Part shown: piece by piece, positions 42,233-50,553 of the stretch
How positions within the stretch are numbered: the first letter of the stretch is position 1
Layout of the letters: every line of letters starts with the position of its first letter
Assembly (NCBI RefSeq): GCF_004362195.1
Contig: NZ_SNWG01000001.1
Location: forward strand, 1,488,001 to 1,552,000
DNA: 64,000 nucleotides
DNA from: Microbacterium sp. BK668
Lineage (GTDB): Bacteria; Actinomycetota; Actinomycetes; Actinomycetales; Microbacteriaceae
Direction of reading: 5' to 3'
The notes under the pieces: model-generated
The model's database searches: none
What the model was told of the DNA's origin: nothing
The model's input: the letters and a program-made list of their open reading frames with translations, nothing else
Translations under genes and position numbers: made by a program

Positions 42233-42652
42233 ATGGCGGACATCTTCGACGTGATCGCAGACGGCACACGGCGCGAGATCCTGCAGCTTCTGCTGTCCCG
42301 GTCCGCCGATGGGGAGCGGGGAACGAGCGTCTCCCACATCGTGCATGAGCTCGGCGTCAGCCAGCCGACGGTGTCCAAGCACCTCAAGGTGCTGCGCGAG
42401 GCATCCCTCGTCTCGGTGCGAGAAGAAGGTCAGCACCGCTACTACAGCCTTTCGCCGGCCCCGCTGGACGAGGTCGACGACTGGCTCGTGCCCTTCCTCC
42501 TCGACGAGGAGACAGAAGAAGAGGACGAGCTCGACGGGTCGGCCCCGGTCCTCAACGAGTCCGCCGCGCACGCGGCCGAGGTCGTCGGGCGCGCCGCCGC
42601 CTCGGCCAAGCACGCGTTCGAGAGCGCGCTGCGCAAGCTCCCCGGCCGCTGA
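42233..42652 (+). CDS. ArsR-family transcriptional regulator
   Basis: 139 residues. A winged helix fills residues 1-85 (FDVIADGTRREILQLLLSRS, then VSQPTVSKHLKVLREASLVS), followed by an acidic linker with EETEEEDELDG and an Ala-rich tail. No metal-binding cysteines are present. It is divergent from the potassium-uptake operon across a 69-bp gap, but a regulatory link is not shown by sequence. Confidence 0.88.
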   Translation: MADIFDVIADGTRREILQLLLSRSADGERGTSVSHIVHELGVSQPTVSKHLKVLREASLVSVREEGQHRYYSLSPAPLDEVDDWLVPFLLDEETEEEDELDGSAPVLNESAAHAAEVVGRAAASAKHAFESALRKLPGR

Positions 42653-42725
42653 CCCGGCCGCGCGGTCGTCGGACCCGACCCGCGCCTGACCGCGGCCGCC
42701 TCATCGTTCACATCTGCAACAGCGG

Positions 42726-42755
42726 TTTACACCGGTCTCGCCGGAGCCCTAGAGT
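42726..42755 (+). promoter_or_regulatory. promoter of the BldC-like gene
   Basis: TTTACA (42726-42731, 5/6) and TAGAGT (42750-42755) are spaced by 18 bp. The leader of about 30 nt contains GGGGAGG (42777-42783) and GAGGGG (42785-42790) before the ATG at 42793. Confidence 0.6.
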
Positions 42756-42792
42756 GGCTCTGATAGGCAACGCCGAGGGGAGGCGAGGGGAA

Positions 42793-42984
42793 ATGGCGCA
42801 GCTACCCGACGTGCGGTTTCTCACGGTCGCCGAAGTCGCCGAGCTCATGCGGGTGTCGAAGATGACGGTCTACCGCCTCGTGCACGCCGGCGAGCTTCCC
42901 GCCGTGCGGTTCGGACGCAGCTACCGCGTGCCCGAGACCGCGGTCACGGAGGCTCTGCAACGGCCGGTCGCCGACGTCGGCTAG
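42793..42984 (+). CDS. BldC-like helix-turn-helix protein (MerR-type DNA-binding domain)
   Basis: 63 residues, essentially one winged DNA-binding domain: FLTVAEVAELMRVSKMTVYR (9-28), then RLVHAGELPAVRFGRSYRVP. This is the size and content of BldC, the small developmental regulator of actinobacteria, also annotated as excisionase-family protein; no prophage is near, so a BldC-type role is more likely. The COX24 mini-protein follows. Confidence 0.85.
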   Translation: MAQLPDVRFLTVAEVAELMRVSKMTVYRLVHAGELPAVRFGRSYRVPETAVTEALQRPVADVG

Positions 42985-43066
42985 ACTGTTCCGAGGCATT
43001 TTTCCGTTTTGCCCGTTCCCGGGCGCGCACGCACCGCGCCCAGACCCCGACATAGTGAGGTTTTCC

Positions 43067-43165
43067 GTGGGTTCAGTCATCAAGAAGCGCCGCAAGCGCA
43101 TGGCGAAGAAGAAGCACCGCAAGCTGCTTCGCAAGACTCGCCACCAGCGCCGCAACAAGAAGTAA
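43067..43165 (+). CDS. AURKAIP1/COX24-domain mini-protein
   Basis: Only 32 residues, GTG start. More than half are Lys or Arg, with the motif KRMAKKKHRKLLRKTRHQRR (10-29) of the AURKAIP1/COX24 domain. Related proteins bind the small ribosomal subunit, so a ribosome role is likely. AGTGAGG at 43054-43060 is the binding site. The gene follows the BldC-like gene by 82 bp, an arrangement common in actinobacteria, and ends before a good terminator. Confidence 0.88.
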   Translation: MGSVIKKRRKRMAKKKHRKLLRKTRHQRRNKK

Positions 43166-43180
43166 GCGGCCAGAACACCT

Positions 43181-43204
43181 AGCGCCTGTCTCCGGACGGG
43201 CGCT
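43181..43204 (+). terminator. intrinsic terminator-like hairpin after the COX24 mini-gene
   Basis: AGCGCCTGTC and GACGGGCGCT form a 10-bp stem with one wobble and a TCCG tetraloop; a modest T-rich tail follows. Confidence 0.65.
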
Positions 43205-43255
43205 TCGTGTTCGTCTCGGCAGGCCTCCGACTTCCGACGCACTCGACAGGGAACC

Positions 43256-43549
43256 ATGCAGTCCATCACCGTCCAGGAGCTCCGCGAGCGCACCGGCGTG
43301 CCGCTCATCGATGTGCGCGAGGCCTACGAGTTCGAGGCCGGGCACGTTCCCGGTGCCGTCAACCTGCCGATGTCGACTCTCGGGGAGCGTCTCCACGAGC
43401 TTCCCGAGGGCGCGTTCGACGTCATCTGCCAGGTGGGCGGGCGCTCGGCCCGCGTCGTGGAGGCGCTGGAGGCCCGAGGATACGACGCCACCAACGTCGA
43501 GGGCGGCACGGGGGAGTGGGCTGCGGCGGGGTATCCCATCGAGCGGTGA
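43256..43549 (+). CDS. single-domain rhodanese
   Basis: 97 residues. Opening PLIDVREAYEFEAGHVPGAV (16-35) and the active-site loop ICQVGGRSARV with C58 are standard. It would transfer sulfane sulfur or act as a persulfide carrier. No signal peptide. The gene starts 51 bp after a terminator hairpin and is followed by a glutaredoxin-like gene. Confidence 0.92.
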   Translation: MQSITVQELRERTGVPLIDVREAYEFEAGHVPGAVNLPMSTLGERLHELPEGAFDVICQVGGRSARVVEALEARGYDATNVEGGTGEWAAAGYPIER

Positions 43550-43607
43550 GCGAGGGGTTGCGCCGCCCGGCGGCGGACTTCCGCGCGCTCGTGCGATGGC
43601 CCGCTCG

Positions 43608-43613
43608 TACGAT
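43608..43613 (+). promoter_or_regulatory. -10 element TACGAT, leaderless start
   Basis: TACGAT is 6 nt before the GTG at 43620; the AAGGAG just before the GTG is too close to serve as a ribosome binding site. Confidence 0.55.
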
Positions 43614-43619
43614 GAAGGA

Positions 43620-43880
43620 GTGACGACGCTCACCCTCATCTCCAAGCCGGACTGCCACCTGTGCGACGTCGCGCGTGAGATCGTCGAGGCCGTGGTGGCG
43701 GAGCTACCCGAGGACAGCGTCGAGGTCGAGGACAAGTCGATCCTCGACGATGCGGCCCTCTACGAGCTGTGGTGGGAGAAGATCCCGGTCGTCCTCATCG
43801 ACGGCGCGGTGCACGGCCACTGGCGGGTCTCGCCCGACCGCCTGCGCGCCGCTCTGCAGGAGGCATCGGCGCGGGCCTGA
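43620..43880 (+). CDS. glutaredoxin-like (DUF836) protein
   Basis: 86 residues with a thioredoxin-like fold. The redox motif is CHLC (C12, C15) right after the first strand, and the cis-proline segment is KIPVVLIDGAVHGHWRV. Such proteins are thought to be thiol oxidoreductases; the partner is unknown. The rhodanese gene ends 70 bp upstream. Confidence 0.85.
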   Translation: MTTLTLISKPDCHLCDVAREIVEAVVAELPEDSVEVEDKSILDDAALYELWWEKIPVVLIDGAVHGHWRVSPDRLRAALQEASARA

Positions 43881-43900
43881 GGCATCCGTCCGCTGCTTCC

Positions 43901-43916
43901 CTCCCCCGCGGGGGAG
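43901..43916. terminator. GC palindrome between convergent genes
   Basis: CTCCCCCGCGGGGGAG is a perfect 16-bp palindrome in the gap between the glutaredoxin-like gene and aspS. It could stop transcription from both sides. It is preceded by an 18-nt word that also occurs at 14336-14353. Confidence 0.4.
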
Positions 43917-43995
43917 AACCAGGGATGCTGCGCTCAGCCGGCGAGGCGCGCGCGCAGCGGTGCGAGCTCGGCGTCGGTGAGACCGCCGTCCGCGT

Positions 43996-45339
43996 TCACG
44001 GCGCGAGGCGCGTCGGGCCGCGGAAGAGGTACGTGACCTCGCGGATCGAGGACTCCCCGAGGAGCAGCATGAGCAGTCGCGCGAGGCCCATTCCGAACCC
44101 GCCGTGCGGCGGAGCGCCGTAGCGGAAGAAGTCGAGGTAGTGCTCGAGGCCCTCGAGGTCGAGGCCCTTCTCGACCGCCTGCGCCTCGAGCACCTCGATG
44201 CGGTGCTCGCGCTGTGCGCCGGTCGTGATCTCGGTGCCCCGGTAGAGGAGGTCGTAGCTCTTCGTGAGGCCGGTCTCGGCATCCCGCATGTGATAGAACG
44301 GCCGGATCCCGGCGTGGTAGTCGGTCACGAACACGAAGTCGTGGTCGAAGGTCTCCTTCACGTACGCGGAGACCTGGCGCTCGCCCTCGGGGTCGAGGTC
44401 GCCGTCGGCACGGGGGATCTCATAGCCACGGTCGCGCACGATCTCGCGCGCTTCGGCGAGCGGGATGCGCGGGAACGGGGTGGCCGGCACGGTCACCTCG
44501 ACGCCGAAGAGCTCCTCGATCTCGGCGCCGTGCTTCTCCTTGACCGCCGCCAAGGCGAAGGCGAGCAGCTCCTCCTGCATGGCCGCGACGTCCTCGTGGG
44601 AGTCGACCCAGCTGATCTCGGCGTCGATCGAGGTGAACTCGGTCGCGTGGCGGCTCGTGAACGAGGGGTCGGCGCGGAAGGCGTCGGCGATCTCGAACAC
44701 CTTGCCGAAGCCGGCGGCCTGCGCCATCTGCTTGAAGTGCTGCGGGCTCTGGGCGAGGTAGGCCGTCTGGTCGCCGAAGTACTCGAGCTGGAACAGCTCG
44801 GCGCGCGACTCCGCGGGACTCGACATCAGCTTGGGCGTGTGGATCTCGATGTAGTCGCGCTCGATCCAGTACGTGCGCATGGCGTGCTCGAGCGTCGTCT
44901 GCACGCGGAAGATGAGGTTGTTGCGGCGCTGACGCAGGTCGAGGAAGCGCCAGTCCATGCGCTTGTCGAGGCCGGAGTCGGCGGCGATGGGCGTCTCGGG
45001 GAGCGCCGACGACTCGACGACGAGGCTCCCGATCTTGATCTCGACGCCGCCGAGCTTGACGCGCTCGTCGTGCTTCAGCTCGCCGCGCACGGTGAGGAAG
45101 GTGCCGGTCGTGAGGCCCGAGATCGTCTCGGTGAGGGCGAGGGCAGTGGATGCCTCGGGGCCGGCGTCTTCGCCGAGCTCCCTGGTCGCCGGGTTCACGA
45201 GCTGCACGGCGCCGGTCTCGTCGCGCAGGATGACGAACTGCACCTTCTTCTGGTCGCGGACCGTCTCGACCCATCCCGAGACGACGACGGGACCGTCGGC
45301 AAGACCCTGCAGCTGTTCCACCAGGACGCGTTCACTCAC
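43996..45339 (-). CDS. aspS: aspartyl-tRNA synthetase, archaeal/eukaryotic-like short type
   Basis: 447 residues, clearly shorter than the ~590-residue bacterial enzyme and without its inserted GAD domain. An OB-fold anticodon domain (SGWVETVRDQKKVQFVILRD, about 21-40) precedes a class II catalytic core with motif 2 (FRADPSFTSRHATEFTSIDA) and motif 3 (GGFGMGLARLLMLLLG). Enzymes of this type are often non-discriminating and charge both tRNA-Asp and tRNA-Asn, relying on GatCAB; that cannot be settled here. GTG 45339 was chosen since TAGGAT lies 8 nt upstream and the family N-terminus starts there. Confidence 0.93.
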   Translation of the reverse strand: MSERVLVEQLQGLADGPVVVSGWVETVRDQKKVQFVILRDETGAVQLVNPATRELGEDAGPEASTALALTETISGLTTGTFLTVRGELKHDERVKLGGVEIKIGSLVVESSALPETPIAADSGLDKRMDWRFLDLRQRRNNLIFRVQTTLEHAMRTYWIERDYIEIHTPKLMSSPAESRAELFQLEYFGDQTAYLAQSPQHFKQMAQAAGFGKVFEIADAFRADPSFTSRHATEFTSIDAEISWVDSHEDVAAMQEELLAFALAAVKEKHGAEIEELFGVEVTVPATPFPRIPLAEAREIVRDRGYEIPRADGDLDPEGERQVSAYVKETFDHDFVFVTDYHAGIRPFYHMRDAETGLTKSYDLLYRGTEITTGAQREHRIEVLEAQAVEKGLDLEGLEHYLDFFRYGAPPHGGFGMGLARLLMLLLGESSIREVTYLFRGPTRLAP

Positions 45340-45347
45340 GAGGATCC

Positions 45348-45353
45348 ATCCTA
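45348..45353 (-). promoter_or_regulatory. -10 element TAGGAT of aspS
   Basis: On the minus strand TAGGAT is 8 nt before the GTG at 45339, giving a leaderless or nearly leaderless transcript. Confidence 0.5.
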
Positions 45354-45424
45354 CGTGGAGGCGATTCACCGCTTTTCTTCACGTGGGCGTAACCGATGCA
45401 CAGGCCCCGGTCATGTCGGTTGTC

Positions 45425-45430
45425 TAGGGT
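45425..45430 (+). promoter_or_regulatory. -10 element TAGGGT, leaderless start
   Basis: TAGGGT is 6 nt before the ATG at 45437. Confidence 0.55.
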
Positions 45431-45436
45431 CGAGGC

Positions 45437-46108
45437 ATGGCGACGGCAAACGATGGCTCCTGGCTCACCGCGCTCGTCGACTGGTCGGTCTCGCTCATGG
45501 AGGTCATCGGACCCGCGGGCGCGGGGCTGGCCATCGCCCTCGAGAACGTCTTCCCGCCGCTGCCGAGCGAGGTCATCCTGCCGATGGCGGGCCTGACCGC
45601 CAGCCGCGGCACGTTCACGCTCTTCGAGGCGCTGTTCTGGACCACGCTCGGCTCGATCGTCGGCGCGTTCGCGCTCTACGGCCTCGGCCGATGGCTCGGC
45701 GTGGACCGCCTCCGGCGGGCGGCGGGGCGCATTCCGCTCGTCCACCCCGAGGACATCGACCGGACCGTCGCGTGGTTCGACCGGCACGGCGGCAAGGCCG
45801 TCTTCTTCGGCCGGATGGTGCCGCTCTTCCGGAGCCTCATCTCGATCCCCGCGGGCGTCACGCGCATGCCCGTCTGGAAGTTCGGCGTCCTCACGGCGTC
45901 GGGCAGTCTCATCTGGAACAGCATCTTCGTGCTCGCCGGGTTCTTCCTCGGGGAGCAGTGGCACGTCGTGGAGACGTACGCCGACGTCCTGCAGTACATC
46001 GTCATCGCCGCCGTCGGTCTGGGGATCGCCTGGTTCGTCTGGGCGCGCACCCGCGCCCTCCTGCGGCACAGGCAGGATGCCTCGACCGCGACGGGTGAAC
46101 AGGGCTGA
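45437..46108 (+). CDS. DedA-family membrane protein
   Basis: 223 residues with about five membrane segments. The family motifs are ALENVFPPLPSEVILPMAG (34-52) with the acidic residue of the first re-entrant helix, and GRMVPLFRSLISIPAGVTRM with the conserved Arg. DedA proteins are thought to flip lipids such as undecaprenyl phosphate or phosphatidylethanolamine and are needed for envelope homeostasis. Confidence 0.92.
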   Translation: MATANDGSWLTALVDWSVSLMEVIGPAGAGLAIALENVFPPLPSEVILPMAGLTASRGTFTLFEALFWTTLGSIVGAFALYGLGRWLGVDRLRRAAGRIPLVHPEDIDRTVAWFDRHGGKAVFFGRMVPLFRSLISIPAGVTRMPVWKFGVLTASGSLIWNSIFVLAGFFLGEQWHVVETYADVLQYIVIAAVGLGIAWFVWARTRALLRHRQDASTATGEQG

Positions 46109-46129
46109 CGCCGCGGCATCCGTCGTCCC

Positions 46130-46135
46130 TAGGAT
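46130..46135 (+). promoter_or_regulatory. -10 element TAGGAT, leaderless start
   Basis: TAGGAT is 6 nt before the GTG at 46142. Confidence 0.55.
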
Positions 46136-46141
46136 GGCGGC

Positions 46142-46636
46142 GTGACCACGCCTCCGCCCTCCGCACCGCCGCCGTACGGACAGCCCTCGCCGGGCCCCCA
46201 GCCGGGCTACCCCGGCTTCGCCCCGGCCGCGCCGCCGGCCTACCGCGGGCAGCCCCCGGCCTACGCCGGCCCGGGAGGATCTCTGCCGCGCAAGCGGCCG
46301 CGCCAGCCGGTGCAGATGTGGGACGTCGTGCTCACCATCGTGTTCCTCGTCGCGCTGATCGTGTACACGGCGCTCGCCTCGTTCGCGGGGCTCTTCCTCG
46401 TCATGGCCTCCGACTCGTGCGGCGTGCGGGACTGCAGCACCGAGCTCATCACGACGGGCTGGCTCATCGGCACGCTCGTCCCCTGGGCGGTGCTCGTCGG
46501 CGCGGCGATCTGGGCGATCGTCTTCATGGTCAAGCGCAGGCTCGCGTTCTACATCCCGCTCCTGGGTGCCGTCGGCGTGACCCTCGTGCTCGTCATCGCC
46601 TTCTTCGTCACGAGCGCCGGGGTGCCGACGGCCTGA
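46142..46636 (+). CDS. DUF6264-like membrane protein
   Basis: 164 residues. Residues 1-55 are a Pro/Gly/Tyr-rich cytoplasmic tail; three membrane segments follow (about 61-88, 102-125, 134-158). Two Cys (SDSCGVRDCS, about 96-103) lie in the loop after the first segment. The match to the Microbacterium DUF6264 group is by general layout; its function is unknown. A -10 element lies 6 nt before the GTG start. Confidence 0.75.
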   Translation: MTTPPPSAPPPYGQPSPGPQPGYPGFAPAAPPAYRGQPPAYAGPGGSLPRKRPRQPVQMWDVVLTIVFLVALIVYTALASFAGLFLVMASDSCGVRDCSTELITTGWLIGTLVPWAVLVGAAIWAIVFMVKRRLAFYIPLLGAVGVTLVLVIAFFVTSAGVPTA

Positions 46637-46673
46637 CTTCCCGCGCTCAGGTCGCCCACAGAGCGGGCCCCCG

Positions 46674-46679
46674 TAGACT
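46674..46679 (+). promoter_or_regulatory. -10 element TAGACT, leaderless start of the cytochrome c maturation cluster
   Basis: TAGACT is 6 nt before the GTG at 46686. It is the only clear promoter before ccsB, so it may drive four or five genes. Confidence 0.55.
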
Positions 46680-46685
46680 GGAGGG

Positions 46686-47315
46686 GTGCCCGCCGACCGC
46701 CTCCACCTCGTGCGTCACGGGGAGGTCGACAACCCCCGCCGTGTGCTCTACGGCCGGCTCCCCGGCTACGGTCTGAGCGCCGACGGCCGGCGCATGGCCC
46801 AGCAGGCCGCGGACTACGTCGGCCGCCTCACCCGCCCCGTCACGGGCCTCGTGTGCTCGCCTCTGCAGCGGACGCGCGAATCCGCCGAGCCCTTCGCCGC
46901 GAGATTCGAACTCGAGCCCGTCATCGATGACCGGGTCATCGAGCCGACCAACATCTTCGAGGGTCGCCGCATGGACCGGGCGCTGCTCAATCCGTGGAAT
47001 TGGCGGCACCTTTCCCGGCCGGAGATCCCCAGCTGGGGCGAGCCGTACGCCCAGGTCATCGCACGCATGGACTCGGCGATGCGGGAGGCCTGGGACTCGG
47101 TGGAGTCCGGCGACGTCGTCATCGTCTCGCACCAGCTGCCGATCTGGATGGCGCACCTGGCCGTCGCAGGCCTGCCGGCGCGCCACGATCCGCGGCGCCG
47201 CCGCTGCGCTCTCTCGAGCGTCACCAGCTTCGACCTGCGCGAGGACCGCTGGGTCGAGGTCGCCTACGCGGAGCCGGCCTCCACGGCCGGAGCGGTCGAC
47301 GTGGGGGCGGTGTGA
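46686..47315 (+). CDS. histidine phosphatase family protein
   Basis: 209 residues, GTG start. The catalytic LVRHGEVDNP is at 8-17 and the second histidine is in VIVSHQLPIW (about 139-148); SPLQRTRESAE lies near 58-68. It is a phosphoglycerate mutase-like phosphatase of unknown substrate that often precedes resA and ccdA genes in actinobacteria. The stop overlaps the next start (TGATG), so it belongs to the cytochrome c operon. Confidence 0.88.
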   Translation: MPADRLHLVRHGEVDNPRRVLYGRLPGYGLSADGRRMAQQAADYVGRLTRPVTGLVCSPLQRTRESAEPFAARFELEPVIDDRVIEPTNIFEGRRMDRALLNPWNWRHLSRPEIPSWGEPYAQVIARMDSAMREAWDSVESGDVVIVSHQLPIWMAHLAVAGLPARHDPRRRRCALSSVTSFDLREDRWVEVAYAEPASTAGAVDVGAV

Positions 47316-47926
47316 TGCGCGGTGGGCAGAGCCGGATGCTGCGGGCCGCGGCATCCGTCGTCGCGGCCGGTGCGCTTCTCGCCGGACTGGCCGCGTGCAG
47401 CGCCGATCCGCTGGCGGAGCAGTACCGCGCCGGCGACAACAAGGGCTTCATCGCGGGCGACTCGCGCGTGGTCGAGATCGCGGAGGCGGACCGCGCCGAC
47501 CCGGTCGACTTCAGCGGGACGACCGAGACCGGCGACGCCGTCAGCAGCGCCGACTACGCCGGCGGTGTGCTCGTCGTCAACTTCTGGTACGCCGCGTGCG
47601 GTCCGTGCCGGGCGGAGGCGCCTCTGCTCGACGAGGCCGCAGCCTCGTTCGAGGGGCAGGATGTCGCGTTCCTCGGCGTCAACACGAGCGACTCGGCCGA
47701 GGCGGCCGCCGCGTTCGCCGACAACTACGGCGTCACCTATCCGAGCCTGCTCGCGGCCGAGGACGGCGCGATCAAGCTCGCCTTCGCCGAGCGCACCCCC
47801 ATCAACGCCACGCCGACCACGCTCGTGCTCGACAAGCAGGGCCGGGTGGCGGCGCGCATCATCGGGCAGCTACTGGATGCCTCGATCCTCGAGACCCTCG
47901 TGCGCGAGACGCTGGAGGAGTCGTGA
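47315..47926 (+). CDS. TlpA/ResA-like thiol-disulfide lipoprotein
   Basis: 203 residues. Signal peptide with lipobox LAAC, lipid-modified C28; thioredoxin motif WYAACGPC with C95 and C98; cis-Pro in INATPTTLVLD. It reduces haem-binding cysteines of apocytochrome c on the outer face, receiving electrons from CcdA, encoded next with a 4-nt overlap. Confidence 0.92.
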   Translation: MRGGQSRMLRAAASVVAAGALLAGLAACSADPLAEQYRAGDNKGFIAGDSRVVEIAEADRADPVDFSGTTETGDAVSSADYAGGVLVVNFWYAACGPCRAEAPLLDEAAASFEGQDVAFLGVNTSDSAEAAAAFADNYGVTYPSLLAAEDGAIKLAFAERTPINATPTTLVLDKQGRVAARIIGQLLDASILETLVRETLEES

Positions 47927-48765
47927 GCATCGACGCCGTCATGGCGGCCGGCGCTCTCTGGGTGGCGATCCCCCTCGCGCTCGCGGCGGGCCTGCTGTCG
48001 TTCCTCTCGCCGTGCGTGCTCCCGCTCGTCCCCGGCTATCTCGGGTTCATCGGCGGCGCGGTCCAGCCGCGGCCGCGCGCCGAGGGTCGGACGATTCCCT
48101 CTTCGTCGGATGATTCCGCGGGACCGATCCGACGAGGCGCGGATTCTCCGACCGTCGCGACGGCGCCGGCCGTCGACGTGACGCCTTCGAAGTCCCGTCT
48201 CCTCCTCGGCGTGCTGCTGTTCATCGCCGGGTTCACCGTCGTCTTCATGGCCGTGACGATCCTGGGCGGGACGCTCGGGCAGTTCTTCCTGGCCTACAAC
48301 GACGCCATCACGCGGGTGCTCGGCGTCGTCGTGATCCTGCTCGGGCTGGTCTTCATCGGCGTCTTCGGCTTCGCGCAGCGCACGGTGCACCCCGAGGTCC
48401 AGAGCAATCTCGGCCTCATCGGGGCGCCGCTGCTCGGCATCGCCCTCGGCATCGGCTGGACGCCGTGCATCGGCCCGACCCTCGCCGCGATCCTGTCGGT
48501 GTCGTGGAATCTCGGCGACCCCGGCCGGGCGGCCCTGCTCGGGCTGGCGTACTCGCTCGGCCTCGGCATCCCGTTCATCCTGCTGACCCTCGGCTTCGGG
48601 TGGGCCACCCGGTCCGTCGCCTTCCTGCGGCGGCACATCCGCGCGGTCAACATCATCGGCGGCATCCTGCTCATCGTGCTCGGCGTGCTCATGGTCACGG
48701 GGGTCTGGACGGCGATGATGGCGCAGCTGCAGGGGGTGTTCACGAGTGTCCCGCTCCCGCTCTGA
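47923..48765 (+). CDS. ccdA: CcdA-type thiol reductant transporter
   Basis: 280 residues, GTG start overlapping the tlpA stop. Six membrane segments; the redox cysteines are in SFLSPCVLPLVPGYL (about 26-40) and GWTPCIGPTLAAIL (about 180-193). It passes electrons from cytoplasmic thioredoxin to the TlpA-like protein. A hydrophilic stretch of about 45 residues (about 47-91, Ser/Pro/Arg-rich) lies between the first and second segments, longer than usual. The next gene starts 20 nt before this stop. Confidence 0.92.
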   Translation: MSIDAVMAAGALWVAIPLALAAGLLSFLSPCVLPLVPGYLGFIGGAVQPRPRAEGRTIPSSSDDSAGPIRRGADSPTVATAPAVDVTPSKSRLLLGVLLFIAGFTVVFMAVTILGGTLGQFFLAYNDAITRVLGVVVILLGLVFIGVFGFAQRTVHPEVQSNLGLIGAPLLGIALGIGWTPCIGPTLAAILSVSWNLGDPGRAALLGLAYSLGLGIPFILLTLGFGWATRSVAFLRRHIRAVNIIGGILLIVLGVLMVTGVWTAMMAQLQGVFTSVPLPL

Positions 48766-50464
48766 CGCGCCCGACGACGTCGCCGACCCCGACGCGGTGG
48801 ACGGACCGCTCCGCCCCGGCGACTACGCCGGAGGCGCCCCCGACGAGGTCGCTCAGCCGAAGCTGGACGCCGTGGGCTGGCTCCGGTGGGGCTGGCGTCA
48901 GCTGACGAGCATGCGCACGGCCCTCGTGCTGCTGCTTCTGCTCGCGATCGCCGCCGTGCCCGGGTCGATCGTGCCGCAGCGCAGCGCCGACCCCAACGGC
49001 GTCACGCAGTACTTCAGCGACAACCCGGCGCTCGCGCCGATCCTCGACAACCTGCAGCTCTTCGACGTCTACACGTCGGCCTGGTTCTCGGCGATCTACA
49101 TCCTCCTCTTCGTTTCGCTGATCGGCTGCGTCATCCCGCGCACGAAGCACCACTGGAAGGCGCTCCGCGCACGCCCGCCGCGCACACCGGCCCGCCTCAG
49201 CCGGCTCGACGATCACCGGGAGTCGATCGTCGAGCTCTCGCCGGATTCGGATCAGGATGCCGCGGCCGCGGCCGCCCGGGCGATCGAGCTCGCGCACGAC
49301 CAGCTCGCCAGGGCCGGGTATCGCGTGGAGCGCTACGACCTGGGCGGGTCGTTCTCGGTGTCGGCCGAGCGCGGCTACCTCCGCGAGACCGGCAACCTCG
49401 TCTTCCACGGGGCCCTCGTCGGCGTGCTGCTCGCCGTCGCCATCGGCGGAGGCCTGACCTACACCGGCCAGACCGTGATCATCGAGGGACGCTCCTTCGT
49501 CAACACGATGCTCGACTACTCGTCGTTCAATCCGGGTCGCTTCGTCGACGAGGAGCGTCTGACCCCCTACTCCGTGACGCTCGAGGAGTTCGGCGTGGAC
49601 TACACGCCGATCGGCCAGGCGGGGGCCGGGCAGGCGGGCAACTTCGCCGCCCACGTCACGACGCAGCTCGGCGGCGACGCGCAGGAAGGTGTCGTGCGGG
49701 TGAATCACCCGCTCGAGATCGCGGGAGACCGCGTCTACCTCATGGGCAACGGCTACGCGCCGACGATCACGATCCGCAACGCCGCCGGCGACGTCGTCTT
49801 CGACGAGTCGGTGCCCTTCCTGCCCCAGGACGCGAACATGACGTCGCTCGGCGTCGTCAAAGTGCCGGACGGACTGCCCGAGCAGCTCGGCATGATCGGC
49901 TTCTTCTATCCGACGCAGGCGCCGCTCGAGTCCGGCGCGTTCACGTCGGCGTATCCTGCCCTGGTCAATCCGGTCCTCACGCTCAACGTCTACGCGGGCG
50001 ATCTCGGGATCGACGACGGCACGCCGCGCTCGGTCTACACGCTCGACCCCACCGATATGACGCAGCTGACCGGCGGCGACACGGGTGTCGACTCGATCGA
50101 GCTCGCCCCGGGCGACACGCAGGACCTCCCGAACGGACTCGGCACGATCACGCTCCAGAACGAGTCGCCCGCGGGGGCGCAGGGCTACGACGAGTCGGTC
50201 AAGCGCTACGTCTCGCTCTCGATCCATCGGGATGTCGGAGCGCCCTGGGTGCTCGCCTTCGCCGTGCTCGCGCTGCTCGGCCTCCTCGCGGCGCTCTTCG
50301 TGCCGCGGCGCCGCATGTGGGTCAAGGCGGCCCCCGCCGGCCACACCCTCCGCATCGAGTACGCCGGGCTCGCTCGCGGGGAGGACCCGACCCTCGCGGC
50401 CGCCGTCGACCAGATGGCGCAGCGGCACGGCGACGCCCTCGACGCCGCGCTGCGCAGGCCCTGA
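48746..50464 (+). CDS. resB: ResB cytochrome c biogenesis protein
   Basis: 572 residues, GTG start inside ccdA. Membrane segments near 55-75, 110-130, 215-237 and 495-520; a large outer domain lies between the last two (about 240-490). With CcsB it forms the System II synthetase that moves haem outward and ligates it to CxxCH motifs. The start motif RWGWRQLTSMRTALVLLLLL (47-66) is typical. It ends about 96 bp before ccsB. Confidence 0.93.
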   Translation: MSRSRSDAPDDVADPDAVDGPLRPGDYAGGAPDEVAQPKLDAVGWLRWGWRQLTSMRTALVLLLLLAIAAVPGSIVPQRSADPNGVTQYFSDNPALAPILDNLQLFDVYTSAWFSAIYILLFVSLIGCVIPRTKHHWKALRARPPRTPARLSRLDDHRESIVELSPDSDQDAAAAAARAIELAHDQLARAGYRVERYDLGGSFSVSAERGYLRETGNLVFHGALVGVLLAVAIGGGLTYTGQTVIIEGRSFVNTMLDYSSFNPGRFVDEERLTPYSVTLEEFGVDYTPIGQAGAGQAGNFAAHVTTQLGGDAQEGVVRVNHPLEIAGDRVYLMGNGYAPTITIRNAAGDVVFDESVPFLPQDANMTSLGVVKVPDGLPEQLGMIGFFYPTQAPLESGAFTSAYPALVNPVLTLNVYAGDLGIDDGTPRSVYTLDPTDMTQLTGGDTGVDSIELAPGDTQDLPNGLGTITLQNESPAGAQGYDESVKRYVSLSIHRDVGAPWVLAFAVLALLGLLAALFVPRRRMWVKAAPAGHTLRIEYAGLARGEDPTLAAAVDQMAQRHGDALDAALRRP

Positions 50465-50547
50465 GATCGCGGAACCGCGCCTAGCGACGTCGAGTCGCCG
50501 CATACCGCGGCATATCGTCTCCGGGCCGGCCGCTGAGCACCGCCACG

Positions 50548-50553
50548 TAGACT
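50548..50553 (+). promoter_or_regulatory. -10 element TAGACT, leaderless start of ccsB
   Basis: TAGACT is 7 nt before the ATG at 50561. Confidence 0.55.

Noticed and set aside
42793..42984. Phage excisionase
   Set aside because: No integrase, attachment site or other phage gene nearby; size and the following COX24 mini-gene fit a BldC-like regulator.
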